Source of the DNA: Ilyonectria destructans
Taxonomy: Eukaryota; Ascomycota; Sordariomycetes; Hypocreales; Nectriaceae
Assembly (NCBI GenBank): GCA_020740775.1
Contig: JAHEWK010000008.1
Location: forward strand, 310,001 to 374,000
Length of the DNA: 64,000 bases
Reading direction: 5' to 3'
Made by a program: the position numbers and the translations under genes. The notes under the pieces are model-generated. The model had not been told where the DNA came from and ran no database searches. It saw nothing but the letters and a program-made list of their open reading frames with translations. This document shows, one piece after another, positions 43,841 through 55,569 of the stretch (positions are counted from its first letter, which is position 1; every line of letters starts with the position of its first letter).

Positions 43841-46688
43841 ATGAAGACCGACTTCAAGGTACGGCCCAGCCTCCTAGATGCTCTCCTACTCAATATCTAT
43901 GCCATGGCGCATGTGCTAACTTGACCGCCCTAGTTCTCGAACTTGCTTGGCACTGTCTACTGCCAGGGCAACCTGCTCTACAGCCCCGATGGCACCCATC
44001 TCTTCTCACCTGTCGGCAACAGAGTGACTGTCTTTAACCTTGTAGAGTACGTGCGCCTTGCCTAGGATGCTATTCTGCAGCATCTAATGCACATCGTTTC
44101 CATGACTAACTTGAGTGTTGCGCAGAAACAAGTCGTATACACTTCCGTTCGCGCACCGCAAGAACATTGCCCGGATCGGCCTCACACCCCGCGGCAACCT
44201 CCTGCTCTCAATTGACGAAGATGGCCATGCGATTCTGACCAATGTGCCTCGACGCATCTCGATCTACCACTTCTCGTTTCGTGCGCAGGTCACAGCGCTC
44301 GCCTTCTCGCCTTCTGGCCGCCACTTTGCTGTTGGCCTAGGCCGCAAGATTGAGGTCTGGCATGTCCCTTCCACCCCCGACGCTTCTACCGAGGGCGAGC
44401 TCGAATTCGCGCCTTTTGTTCGATATCACACACACACCGGCCATTTCGACAATGTCCAGCACATCGAGTGGTCTAGCGACTCGCGCTTCTTCCTCACCAG
44501 TTCCAAGGACTTGACGGCCCGGATATGGAGCTTGGATCCCGAAGAGGGTTTCACGCCCACAGTCCTCTCGGGACACAAGCAGGCTATTATCGGTGCTTGG
44601 TTTTCAGCGAACCAGGAAACCATCTACACTGTTAGCAAGGATGGTGCTGTATTCGACTGGCAATACGTCAAGCCTATCAACCGGGTTGAGGAGGATGACC
44701 AAATGCGCGACGACGACGATTCCGACATGCGATGGCGCATCGTCCAGCGCCATTACTTCATGCAAGGAAGCGCCCACGTTCGATGTGCTGCGTTCCACCC
44801 CGAGACCAACCTCCTGGTAGCCGGCTTCTCGAACGGTCTCTTTGGACTCTACGAGATGCCTGACTTCAACAACATCCACAAGCTGAGCATCTCCCAGAAT
44901 GACATCGACTTCGTTACTATCAACAAGAGCGGAGAGTGGCTTGCGTTTGGGGCATCTAAGCTAGGCCAGCTTTTGGTGTGGGAATGGCAGTCGGAGTCGT
45001 ATATCCTCAAGCAACAGGGCCACTTCGACTCGATGAACTCATTGGTCTACTCACCAGATGGCCAGCGGATCATCACCACTGCAGACGATGGCAAGATCAA
45101 AGTCTGGGACATCCAGTCGGGATTCTGCATTGTGACATTTACCGAGCACACCAGCGGCGTCACTGCCTGTGAATTTGCCAAGAAGGGGAATGTCCTCTTC
45201 ACATCCAGCCTTGACGGCTCCATCCGAGCCTGGGATCTCATCCGGTACCGAAACTTCCGAACATTCACTGCACCCACTAGACTCTCATTCTCGTGTATGG
45301 CAGTTGACCCCAGTGGTGAGGTGGTTGCAGCTGGATCCCTCGACTCGTTCGATGTTCACATCTGGAGTGTCCAGACCGGCCAATTGCTCGACCAACTTTC
45401 AGGACACGAGGGTCCCGTCTCCTCTTTGGCGTTTGCGCCAAACGGCGACTCTCTCGTCAGTGGCAGTTGGGACCGAACCGCTCGTATCTGGTCCATCTTC
45501 AGCCGGACGCAGACGAGCGAGCCCCTTCAGCTCCAGGCCGACGTCCTTGACATGGCCATCCGACCGGATTCTCTGCAACTGGCAATTTCAACACTCGATG
45601 GACAGTTGACTTTCTGGTCAATGACGGATGCTGAGCAAGTGTCTGGACTAGATGGACGAAGAGACGTCTCTGGAGGACGAAAGATCACAGACCGAAGGAC
45701 CGCAGCCAATGTTGCCGGAACAAAGAGCTTCAACACCATCCGTTACAGCACCGACGGCAGCTGTCTCCTTGCGGGCGGCAACAGCAAGTACATCTGCTTG
45801 TACTCAGTGACGACTATGGTGCTGCTCAAGAAGTTCACTGTCAGCGTCAACCTCTCTCTCTCGGGAACCCAGGAGTTCCTCAACAGCAAGCTTTTGACAG
45901 AGGCTGGTCCCCAGGGAGAGCTCGATGATCAGGAGGCATCCGACAGGGAAGACCGAGTTGACAGCTCCTTGCCCGGTTCGAAGCGTGGAGACCCTTCCGC
46001 AAGGAAGAAGATGCCCGAAGTTCGCGTGACTGGCATTGGTTTCTCACCAACTGGAACCGCCTTCTGTGCCGCCTCGACAGAGGGTCTTCTCATCTACAGC
46101 CTGGACAACGATCTCCAATTCGACCCCTTTGACTTGAACATGGAAATCACACCTGCGTCCACCCTCGCCGTCCTGGAAACCGACCGCGACTACCTCAAGG
46201 CCATCGTCATGGCCTTCCGCCTCAACGAAGCTGGTCTGATCAAGCGGGTATTCCAGGCCGTTCCGCCGGCCACGGTCCCCTTGGTCGTTGCCGACCTGCC
46301 AACCGTCTACGTCTCGCGCCTCCTGCGGTTTGTCGCAGCCCAGACGGAGGAGTCCCCCCACATCGAGTTCTGCCTCCTCTGGATCAAGGCCATCGTCGAC
46401 AAGCACGGCGCCTGGCTGTCGGCGAACCGCGCCAAGGCAGATGTGGAACTGCGCGTCGTCTCGCGCGCCGTGTCGAAGATGAGAGATGAGGTCAGGCGGC
46501 TGGCGGACGAGAACGTCTACATGGTGGACTATCTGCTGGGGCAAGCCCAGGACAAGAGCGAAAAGAAGGACGTCAAGACATTGGATGCGCCGGGCGGTAA
46601 GAACGCAGAGGTGAAAATGATTGATTTGGATGGAAAGGCTGAGTCTGCGAATGGTTCTGACGATGACGAGTGGATTGGATTAGACTAG
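43841..46688 (+). CDS. pwp2: Periodic tryptophan protein 2 (Pwp2/Utp1)
   Basis: WD-repeat component of the UTP-B module of the nucleolar small-subunit processome, needed for early 18S pre-rRNA processing. Exons 43841-43858 (18 nt, MKTDFK), 43934-44046 and 44126-46688 join to 897 residues, close to yeast Pwp2. Two beta-propellers are made of about 12-14 WD repeats, for example LAFSPSGRHFAVGLGRKIEVW, SSDSRFFLTSSKDLTARIW, YSPDGQRIITTADDGKIKVW and APNGDSLVSGSWDRTARIW. A C-terminal helical Utp12-type domain (about 680-830) and an acidic end (DDDEWIGLD) follow. The tiny first exon is required because the conserved FSNLLGTVYCQGNL begins exon 2 without its own Met. The gene converges on the DUF4243 gene with only 115 bases between stops. 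Confidence 0.96.
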
Positions 46689-46803
46689 ACGGGCAGAGAT
46701 GATTCAAAATACCCAAGCATTACCCAACAGCCACAGTTACATTCCGTTCTTAATGATACATATCTGGCTTATCGTTACTGTCACGCAATCTTACACATGT
46801 GCC

Positions 46804-48425
46804 TTAATCCTTTGGAATTTCCTCCCACGCCTCTTCAAACCCAGCCGCTCTCACCCACTTGACCTCCCAATGCTCATTTCCATCCAACAGCAGGTACTGC
46901 GCCCTCACCCACGCATCGTCATGCGGGATCCGTATCCACGGCCGATCTTGGTACGGCTGCGACACGCGTTGCGCCAGCAGCAGCGCGCGGGAGAGCTTGA
47001 CGGTGTGCCCGTCGTCGACGATGGTGTGAATCCGGGGCAGCAGCTCTTCCGGCCTGGCGACGAGCGACGACGCGTCTTTGGGCATGTAGTCGAAGAGCGA
47101 GTCCGTGTGCAGCGCGGGACAGCCGCGGGCGACGTATTGCAAGAGGTCCATGCGGATCTTGGATTCGAGGAGGCGGACTTTGACGGCGGTGGGGATCCAG
47201 GGGAGCTTGTTAAGAGTGAGGAAGAAGGGCGCGGATGTGACGTGGTGTCTACAGGTGTAAGTCTTCATATGATCAAAGTAGAGAGTATGAGATGCCATAC
47301 GTAAGGAAGAAGTCAAACTTGGGGACATGAGGAGGATGAAATGCCGCCGAAGCAACAACATACGCCGCCGTATGCATCATCTCTGCCGTCCGTTCCTCCA
47401 ACTCTTCCGGCCTCACTCGAACCTGGCTCGCCAACTCAACCATCTCGTCAGGGGCGCGTTTCAACACGCCGTCGTAGATGCGGTTGCGGTCCTCCCAGCG
47501 AGCGCTTGACGCAAGCTTCTGGTTCGGAGCGATTTGGGCGTAGAGGTCGATGATGGAGCCCATCTGGTAAGAGTCTGGCTTGGCAGCGGCGTCGGCTTGA
47601 GAGCGGGTGAGGAAGTCGTGCAGGCCGTTGTCGTGGATGGAGATTTGAGCGAGGCCCGAGGCGATGGTTGCTGGCTGTTCCCACTCGAGGCCGTACATGA
47701 GCTGGATTAAGGGGTGAAGCAGGCCTGTAAAGCGTCAGCGTCCAAGGAGTCGTAGTGAAGCGGTTTATCTGCCGATACCTCCAAACAGACGACTTTGCAG
47801 GTCGCGTCCTCGTTTATCGTCCTTGAAGAGATACTCCATGAGCACCGCCTGCCACCCCAGCTTCTCGATCTCGCCTTGGAAGAAGCGTAGGAACGACGCA
47901 TACTGTCGTCCCTTGCCGACGTAGTCCTTGGCTGCATTCCAGTCGTTTGAAAGCTGGTCAACGACTTCATCGCGAGGTTTCATAGCTTTCAGTTGGTATG
48001 AGTCATTGGCGTCGTAGGCCTTCTGCAAGTCCTGGGCACTCGCCCCGGTGCCGTAGAGGGTGAGGAGGTGGTGGACGATCTAGATGCGACGTGAGTGGAA
48101 GGAGTTATAGGGAGGCTGATGGGATGAGTGAAGCTTACGTGGTCATGATAGCCATCGACGTTGAAGAAGACGTGGTGCGTCTAGACTAAAGTGTTAGCTG
48201 ATGATGATGATGCTTATCGGCTCATCAGTGTGAACAAACCTCAAGATCTTTCTGGAGCAACTCCGTTACCTTGGCCGCCTCCTCATTCTCCAGTTTCAGT
48301 CCCAACAACCCCGAATCCTTGGCTTCGACATCAATGCGAAACGGCGTAGCCATGGCAGCGTAGGTCCTGGTGGCGATTCCCAATCGTGGCCTTGCTAAGA
48401 CTCGCCATGTCTGACGGGACAGCAT
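46804..48425 (-). CDS. DUF4243 protein, questin oxidase-like (AflY/HypA family)
   Basis: Member of the DUF4243 family, which includes questin oxidase and AflY/HypA, proposed Baeyer-Villiger type oxidases in anthraquinone and aflatoxin pathways. Exons on the minus strand: 48425-48240, 48180-48139, 48079-47779, 47724-47301 and 47248-46804, giving 465 residues. Family-like parts include HHVFFNVDGYHDHIVHHLL (about 63-81), GWQAVLMEYLF, LLHPLIQLMYGLEW and the His-rich AAFHPPHVPKFDFFLTHHVTS. His pairs such as these may bind a cofactor or metal. The first 24 residues (MLSRQTWRVLARPRLGIATR) resemble a mitochondrial presequence, and an in-frame Met25 (MATPFRID) could start a cytosolic form. No biosynthetic cluster surrounds it, so a housekeeping or orphan role is likely. 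Substrate unknown. Confidence 0.88.
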
Positions 48426-49094
48426 TTGGAGTTGAGATGAGGGGTGATGTGTCGCTTATAAGTAGCCGGTTTCCGAACGCTGTGCCCAATTGGCTCCCAC
48501 AACACGTCTTGTGATGCAGATGATGCTTACCGCAGGGCGCGAGGTGGTTGCGCTGACAAATGGAGGAGAGTCTAAACGGCTTTAGAGTCGCACATTGACG
48601 GTATCACACAGTGTCAACTGACGCCCAGTAGTTCTCGAGTATATGGCTCTTTGGAGGTTTTTAATGTCGGTCAACGACGGCGAGATTCCCGGATTGATAA
48701 GTGATCACTAAAGTCGCTACTGCTTATACCCCGGATTTCAAACAAGCTTGGTCTGACATCATTGGCGAGGCCTGTGAAGGTCAGTGGGATGTGCTCCGCT
48801 TTGGCGCAGCCCCTGCGAGTTTGCAATGCTGGCATTTCTACTTGCGGGAAGCCGTTAGGGTATGGAGCGAGTTGATCAACATCTTTTTTATTTATTTTAA
48901 ATTCACAATGGGAAGATATTAGTTGAGGGGGGTATGAATAAATGAATGATCAGCTCTATATACGTCTATCGTCTATCTCGTGGCCCCCTAGGTGGCTTCT
49001 TCCCTCTCGCCTGGCGTCTATCCATTTTTGGGGGGGTGTGACAAAGGGAAGGGGTCTTAAATGTGTGTTGAGAAATTGCAAAAGGCGAAACCAT
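48426..49094. other. Intergenic region, DUF4243 gene and NAP-family gene
   Basis: About 0.67 kb containing the promoter of the DUF4243 gene and the 3' end of the NAP-family gene, both on the minus strand. I see no further gene. Confidence 0.55.
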
Positions 49095-50211
49095 TTAGGC
49101 CTTGCGCTTCTTGGTGGCGGGAGCATCCTTGCTGCCCTCGGCCTCGTCGTCGTCCTCCATCTCCTCATCAGACTCGAAGTCGATGTCGCTCATGTCGTCT
49201 TGCTCCTGGGCGTTGGCTGTGAAGGATTGGTTAGCATCCTTGTGTGTCTCATTGTCACGGCTTTCTCTGGGGGCGACTTACTGAAGTACTTGATGGCACC
49301 GGGCCACAGGTCCTCGGCGATGCACACGGCGAGGTCGTCGGCAGTGGGGAAGATCTCCATCTCGTACTCATCCTCATCATCGTCATCCGAGTCCTCGTCC
49401 ATGGCGTCCTCCTCGGTCTCCTTGCCGGCCTTGCGGGCAGCGCGGCGCTCCTGCTCCTTCTGGAAGGCCTCCTTGTCCTCCTCGGCGGAGATTTTGCGAC
49501 CGCGGAAACCGAACCAGGCGAAGAAGCTGACACCGCCGAGGCCAGTGTCTTCCATGAGCTGCTTGAGCTTCTTGGCGGCCTCAGTCTCGCCCTCCTTGCC
49601 GGCCTTCTCCTCTTCCCAGACCTTCTGGACGAGGCCGAGCATGCCGCCAGTCAGATCCTTGCCGTCCTTCCACTTGATGTCGACGGGCTCGCTGACGAGG
49701 CCGGCCCAGCCATCGCGGGCGCGGCGCCACCAGAACTTCTTCTCGAGGACCTTGTTCTCAAAGTACTCGTTCTCCTTGAACTCCCACTTGATGGAGACGC
49801 TGCGGGGGTCGCCCTGGGGCAGCTCGAAGCGCTCGACCGTCAGGTTGGTGAGGGAGTTGAGGAGCAGGGCCGAGTCGGACGGCTGGATGTACTCGTCGAC
49901 GTCCGGGGGAGCCTGCTCGATGACGAGGGGCCAGAACTGGGGGATCTTGGTGATGACCTCGGCGCGCTTGGCGTAGATGTCCTTGCAGAGCTTGTCCTGC
50001 TGGCGGACTGCGAGTAGAAAATTTTCAGTTAGCGAATTGGCCTCGGATTTAACACGACATGCGCCGGGTAGACGCGCAAGTGGCATTGGCTCGGGAATGA
50101 CTTACGGATCTCGACCTCGACCTCATCCATATCATCCTCGATGTCCTGGAGCTTCTCGTAGGTGACGAGGGCCTCCTGGAGGTTGGCGTCCTGCATATCG
50201 CTGGTAGACAT
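49095..50211 (-). CDS. NAP/SET-family histone chaperone (Vps75-like)
   Basis: Histone chaperone of the nucleosome assembly protein family. Exons on the minus strand: 50211-50106, 50007-49282 and 49216-49095; total 317 residues. An N-terminal dimerisation helix (about 8-55: EALVTYEKLQDIEDDMDEVE) leads into an alpha/beta earmuff domain (FWPLVIEQAPPDVDEYI, ISIKWEF-like VSIKWEFKENEYF, then DLWPGAIKYF). A Lys/Glu-rich insertion lies at about 170-260 (KEAFQKEQERRAARKAGKE and DEDSDDDDEDEYE). The end combines an acidic stretch (DFESDEEMEDDDEAEG) with a basic nuclear signal, ATKKRKA. The size and short N-terminus suit SET/Vps75 rather than Nap1, which is longer. That narrower assignment is moderately sure; the family is secure. 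A GA-rich tract lies in its leader. Confidence 0.9.
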
Positions 50212-50295
50212 GGCTGTGATTGTGTTGAAATTATCTTGTAAAGAGAATCTCGGGTATATAGGAAGAATATTGGAAGAACTCTCAAGTGTACTGGC

Positions 50296-50327
<32 letters not shown>

Positions 50328-52177
50328 AATATAGAGATGAGATGTATGAAGAAGAAGAGATTTTTTTTGTGGAGGATGGGGAGCGGGTGTGGTAGCTTGA
50401 GAGCAGATCCAAATGTCAGCTGCGCAACAACTCAACCAAAGCAAACCAAAGCAAAAGCAAACCAAGGCAGAGCTCCCTCACTGCAAAGCGCAAAGCGTGT
50501 GAGTGCCTGAGTGGGCGTGTGTGTGAGTCGGTGAAATCTTTTTGGTGGGGTCGTGTTGATGTCATTGGTATCATTGGTTCTCTGGCTGCCCCTCCAAGAC
50601 CCCTGGAGTTTTTTTTTTTTTTCTCTTCGGTGGTGCTAAGGCCCGCTAATTACGCAGTGCGGAGGCGACAGGGAGGAGCTACAGTGGGCTGTAGCCCGCT
50701 AACCCGCTGGAAGCCTCCGGTTTGGGTGGCGCACGCTCCGTTGCCCAGCAGTGCCAGCGCTCCACCTGCCGACGACCCCACTAGAGCACAGGCCCGTTAC
50801 AGGGGGTTGTATTTTGCCATGAGGGGCAATCCAGTGGCCAGCTGCCAACTGCTGCACACAATAAAAATCCAGAGTTGAGCTTCAAACCCCGCTATTCCGT
50901 TGTTTGTGTGGATGCTGCCCCGCTGTTGCCATGGACCTTTACCCAACTTTCCATTTGCCATGACCCGAACGTGAAACAATTACTTATGGGAAATATTCAC
51001 TGGGACTTTACGGATACGATACTTAGCGTTCTTCCAATTTGATAATAGAGCCCGCAAGGATCAGATATGTGCATTGATGACCATGTCGCCACTAGACTGC
51101 GTGACGCGCTGGCTGCGAGGGATAGCTGCATGGCGACATGTTGAGCCCCAAGAGTCACCCTTTCCCCAGAAATTTGTTCAGATCTAGGTTTATTCCTTCT
51201 GCATCTTCTCAACTTTCTTAAAGTGCGAGCATCGCAACTGGAGTTGAAAGTCGGATGACTGATGCTCGACCTCGTCCCCAGCCAAGCCTCAGATTAGCAT
51301 TCAGTCAGTCAAGTGTATAAGTGAGTTTCTCAACACGCCGGTATCTTGCTCTGTATCCGTAGATGGTCTGTCTATCCCAGATGCCTTTTTGCGCTTGAAA
51401 TCGACTCTTCCTTCCTCGAATCCTAACTCGGCGTTATGGATCAGCTTACACGGCGTGGCGATCTACCCAATGGCGGTCATCCGCAATTGCTCTTCCTCCT
51501 TCTCTAAGGTCAAAGCAGTCAAAGATCAGCTCCAGGTATCCCAGAGAAGAAGAACCATAGTCACAGTGATATGTCTTACTGAGATGATACCAGAACCAAG
51601 TCTTGGTTGACGGTCTCAATTCCATCCAAGTCAACCAGCTCGAGATGGAGCAAAAGAGAATCGCAAGTGGATAATCAACAGACAGCCTTTGTTCCGCAAA
51701 CACATCGCAGCATGTTCTCCTATTTAGCCTCAATGGCGTAATAAGGCGGTGAGGTAAACAACGTTTCGAATGAACTCAACCATATCTCTCAACACGCGGA
51801 TGGAGGGCGAACGTCCAGGGTAAGGGCGCTAATTAAAACCTGATTTTGGGGTGGGTGCCCAAGCCAAACAGAAGAAGGAAAACCTGCAACTTGATTTACA
51901 CACCAACGAACGACTCTCCCTTAATTAACTCAACACCGCACCTCTCGGGGTTGTTTTGATCTCACAATGCCTAAAAAATCCCAAGTCACATCGCATCGAC
52001 GTTTGCCATCATGATGGCTTCAAGCCTGTAAGCACTATTTAATCAACCCTGCCTCACCACCAGGAGCCCGCCTCGCACCTCGCACCTCTCACCATCACAC
52101 CACAATCCCAAGGGAGGGGGATATCACAACTCATACATACCCTCATCTCCTCCCGTCTTCGCTCGAGCAACGCAACC
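50212..52177. promoter_or_regulatory. Divergent promoter region, NAP-family gene and CutC gene
   Basis: About 2 kb between divergent starts. It holds a GA microsatellite (50298-50328) in the NAP gene leader, an AACCAAAGC-type repeat near 50433-50466 and a T homopolymer near 50610. No gene is supported. Confidence 0.5.
50298..50328 (-). repeat. GA/CT microsatellite in the NAP gene leader
   Basis: An almost pure GA run on the plus strand reads as CT on the coding strand, about 90 bases upstream of the start codon. CT runs of this kind are common near fungal transcription starts. Confidence 0.75.
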
Positions 52178-53011
52178 ATGGCCAGGAAGACTCCGCTCGA
52201 AGTCGCCGTCTTCTCCCCGGCCAACGCCCTCCGCGCCCAGGCCCTCGGGGCTTATCGCGTCGAGCTCAACGCGCAGGGCTCCTACGATGACGGCGGCCTC
52301 ACGCCCCTGGTCAGCGATGTCGCCAGCCTCCACCTCCCCGAGAACAAGGGTGACAAGAAGCTCGAAATCCCCATCCGCATCATGATCCGGCCCCGCCCCG
52401 CGCCCGGCCCCACCGACGCCGAGCCGCACGACTTCGTCTACTCGGACGCCGAGTTCCAGGCCATGTGGGACTCTATCACGGCCTTTAAGAACCTACGCAC
52501 ACTCAACCCGGTCCGCGGCGACGCCTTCGTCTTCGGCATCCTCGAGCGAGTCGGCACTGGCGCTACCCCTGTTGAGCGCGAGCTCGCCATCGACATCCGC
52601 CGCTGCACTATGCTCGTCGCCCACGCCAAGCCCATCCGCTGCGTCTTCCACCGCGCCTTTGACGTTATCGCGACATCCGAAGACTGGCACGATGGCCTTA
52701 GCGAGCTCATCCGCTGTGGCTTCACCGGCGTCCTGACATCCGGCGGCGACGGCCCCTTTTACGACAACATTCACCATATTCACCGCATGTGCTGCCAGAT
52801 GCCTGAGCTCCAGATCATCGTTGGCGGCGGTGTCCGTCGCCATAACGTCGACCTGCTTCTCCCGCGCCTCGATCATATTGTTAGACTCAATATATGGATG
52901 CACTCGTCTTGCCTGTCTCGCGACGAACCAACAGATCTCGACCCCGAGGAGATCGACGCCGATGAGCTCATTGGACTGGGCTCGGCTCTGGGTCTCGATC
53001 ATCTGGACTAG
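52178..53011 (+). CDS. CutC-family protein (TIM barrel)
   Basis: Member of the CutC family, named for copper homeostasis in bacteria, though its biochemical role in eukaryotes is unsettled. Single exon, 277 residues, close to the family length. The TIM-barrel motifs are present: LEVAVFSPANALRAQALGAYRVELNAQGSYDDGGLTP-like opening (read in parts: EVAVFSP, RVELNAQG, GGLTP), IPIRIMIRPRP, AKPIRCVFHRAFDV, LIRCGFTGVLTSGGDG and LQIIVGGGVRRHNV. No signal peptide or membrane segment, so probably cytosolic. Cys residues are few and not arranged in a clear metal site. The C-terminal end is acidic (DLDPEEIDADELIG). It converges with the alkaline phosphatase gene. Confidence 0.92.
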   Translation: MARKTPLEVAVFSPANALRAQALGAYRVELNAQGSYDDGGLTPLVSDVASLHLPENKGDKKLEIPIRIMIRPRPAPGPTDAEPHDFVYSDAEFQAMWDSITAFKNLRTLNPVRGDAFVFGILERVGTGATPVERELAIDIRRCTMLVAHAKPIRCVFHRAFDVIATSEDWHDGLSELIRCGFTGVLTSGGDGPFYDNIHHIHRMCCQMPELQIIVGGGVRRHNVDLLLPRLDHIVRLNIWMHSSCLSRDEPTDLDPEEIDADELIGLGSALGLDHLD

Positions 53012-53356
53012 AACTCCCCTCAAGAGGTTTGGAGACAGGTGTTTCACTGAAACAACCCGCGTCTTGAACGTGGCAACGGATATGGGGATGGGTGTTCGGA
53101 AACTGGTTTGCCACATTGACTCATACGTGGGATTGAGCATCATCGCACCGTTACGGTAGCATTATAGAGACGTCTTATACAGCAGCATGCACTCAGTCAG
53201 TGCCAGGCAATTGCTAGCATAGTCATCATTTTTCAATGGATTACTACTACATCCTCATTACGCCTGGTGCTCGTTTCAACCCTCTAGTTTACATCGTTCG
53301 TCTCGTCGTAATCCACCGCTTCCGCCATCAAATGCTCACTCCCACACTCCCACCGT
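53012..53356. other. Convergent 3' region, CutC and alkaline phosphatase genes
   Basis: These 345 bases lie between two convergent stop codons and contain no coding or structured element that I can identify. Confidence 0.6.
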
Positions 53357-55569
53357 CTAAGAGCGGTACTTGTTGCCGGTGGCACCCTTGCTGCGGGCGA
53401 GACCCAGGCAGTTGGAGATCTTGTAGAAGATGTCGACGTTGTTGTAGGTACCGCCGAAGGTGTCCTGGCAAGGGCCCCAGGCGAAGACGGGGACATCGGT
53501 CAGCGAGTGGACGCCCTGAGCCTCATTGGTGCCAATGGTGCCGTTGATGACGACTCCGTTGACAGAATCCTCGGGGTTGACGTAGTAAGAACCGTCGGCA
53601 CCCTTGGTGGCGGGTGTACGGGGACCCTCCTTATGGACCTTGTAGTCCTCGCGGTGGTCAGGGGCGGCACCGACACCACCGGCGATGGCGTAGCGAGGCT
53701 CCCAGTTGGTGGGGAAGTTGGAGCCGGTGCCGTAGTGGAGGCCGGCCTGCTTCTTGGTGTACTGAGACTCGCCGGACATGGCGTAGGTGCCGATGGCGCG
53801 GCGCTTGGCACGCTCGTCGTCCTGGTCGGCGAGGTACTCGGTGTCGGCAGAGCCCCAGACGCTGGTGTCGATGTTAGTAATCTCGTCGGTATGAACTAGA
53901 CTTGGTGGTACTTACTCGAAGCCGTGGCCGTGGTCGGCGGAGACAATGACGAGGGTCTCGTCGAGGATGCCAAGCTTATCGAGCTTGTCAATGGTGGCGC
54001 GGACGGTGTCATCGAGCTCGAGGAGATCACCCAGGGCACGGTCGTAGTCCAGAGCGTGCATCTGCTTGTCGATGGAGGCGCCCTCGGACATGAGGAAGAA
54101 ACCCTTGTCGCCACCACGCTTGTGCAGGATGTCGACGGCCTTGAGGGTCATGTCCTTGAGGCCGGGCAGGTCAGTGGCGGGCTTGGTGCTGCCGAGGGGG
54201 TCGTTTGCCATCTTGTTGATGTTGTCGGTGTAGACGTTGCGGTCCAACCAGACGGGAAGGTTACCCTGGCAGAAGACACCGAGGGCCTTCTTGTTGTTGG
54301 GGGCCTTGGCGAGAGCAGACTTGGTGGTGCTGACGGAGTAGCCCTCGTCCTTGAACTCCTTGTAGTAGTCCTTCCCCTGGAAAGAGTCCTTACCAGCGTA
54401 GAAGTACTCGGCACCTCCGCCGAAGAAGACATCGGGACCCTCGTGGTCGGTCCAGCTGTAGTTGGTGTTGCCGTGGAGAGCCATGTCAATGAGAGGGCCG
54501 TACTGGCTTCGGAGACGAGTGTGGCCGGTCAGGGCAATGGGAGTGGCATCAGCGAGGTAAGCAGTGGAAACAGCACCCCAAGCGCCGCCCTAAAGTGGCG
54601 AATTAGCAATTGATCTAATGCGCTTGAAATATCTTCCATGTACGAACCCAGATACGCTTGAAGATCTCGACAATGGTCTCAACCTTGGGGTCATCAAAGG
54701 GATCCTTGGAGGAATCGGCATAGACACTATTCTCAGGTTAGCGACTGGCAAGCACTCATGGTTGCATCGAATCTACACACCCCATAGCGTTGACAGTGCT
54801 CTTGTGGCCGCTGTACAGAGCAGAGGCCGAATTGGCAGAGTCGGTGATATAGCTGTCGATGGAGTGGGTCATCTGGTGGCCGATGACGGGGAACTCGTCC
54901 ATCTTCATGGTGGACTGGTATTTGCCGTTGATGCTCTTGTGTCCCAGCAGACGGGCGGCAGTGATCTGGAGATGTCATTAGCGGCTGTCGAGCGAGTCGG
55001 GAGACAATTGATTCGCGAGAACGTACCATGTTGGTGGTCATGCCGTCACCAATGAAGAAGATGACGTTCTTGGCCTTGCGCTTGGTGTTGAGCTCGCGGA
55101 CGGTCCACTCAGCAGTGGTGGTCTCGCCGTTGTAGTACTTGAGGGTGACGGTGTAGGTGCCGGGCTCGGTGATGGCGAGCTTGCGGTAGGCCTTGGCGGC
55201 GACGTTGACGACCGAGGGCGTCTTCGCATCCTCAGCGTACAGGTCCTCGAACCAGGAGAAGGTCCAGGTCTCGAGCTTGGGCTCCTTGATGCCAAAGGCA
55301 GTGGCAAAGTCCTTGCTCTTCTTGCCGTTCTTGGCAATAGTCACCTTGAACTTCTGGTCAGGCTTACCGTCGTGGGCCTTCTCGGAGCCGTTGACGGGCG
55401 CGTGGACCTCGACACGGAGATCGAAGAGCTGGCCGGGGAGGAACTCGCTCTGGTCCGGGGGCAGGATGCAGCCGAGCGTCGGGCATGTTCCAAGGCGCTG
55501 GTAGGTCTGGGCCGAGACGGCGCAGAGCGAGGCCGCCAGGACGGCGAGGGCGTTGAGCTTGACCAACAT
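53357..55569 (-). CDS. Secreted alkaline phosphatase
   Basis: Phosphomonoesterase of the alkaline phosphatase superfamily, probably secreted or in the cell wall. Exons on the minus strand: 55569-55027, 54965-54781, 54726-54648, 54589-53916 and 53861-53357, total 661 residues. Residues 1-20 are a typical signal peptide (MLVKLNALAVLAASLCAVSA, cleavage before QTYQ). Residues about 21-165 form a beta-rich N-terminal domain not seen in vacuolar Pho8. The catalytic domain shows FFIGDGMTTNM (metal ligand Asp), DSANSASALYSGHK with the Ser nucleophile, LMSEGASIDKQMHA (Glu ligand) and VSADHGHGFD (Asp-His ligands). The GTTCGT donor at 54647 is unusual but gives the conserved RIWGGAWGAVSTAYL join. Phosphate regulation is likely but no PHO element was proven. 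Confidence 0.94.

Noticed and set aside
46804..48425. Possible secondary-metabolite cluster around the DUF4243 gene
   Set aside because: Neighbours are PWP2, a histone chaperone and CutC; no synthase, P450 or transporter lies nearby.
49244..50017. Long antisense open frame across the NAP-family gene
   Set aside because: Leu/Gly/Val-rich shadow of a highly biased coding sequence; similar antisense frames occur over the septin, asparaginase and alkaline phosphatase genes.
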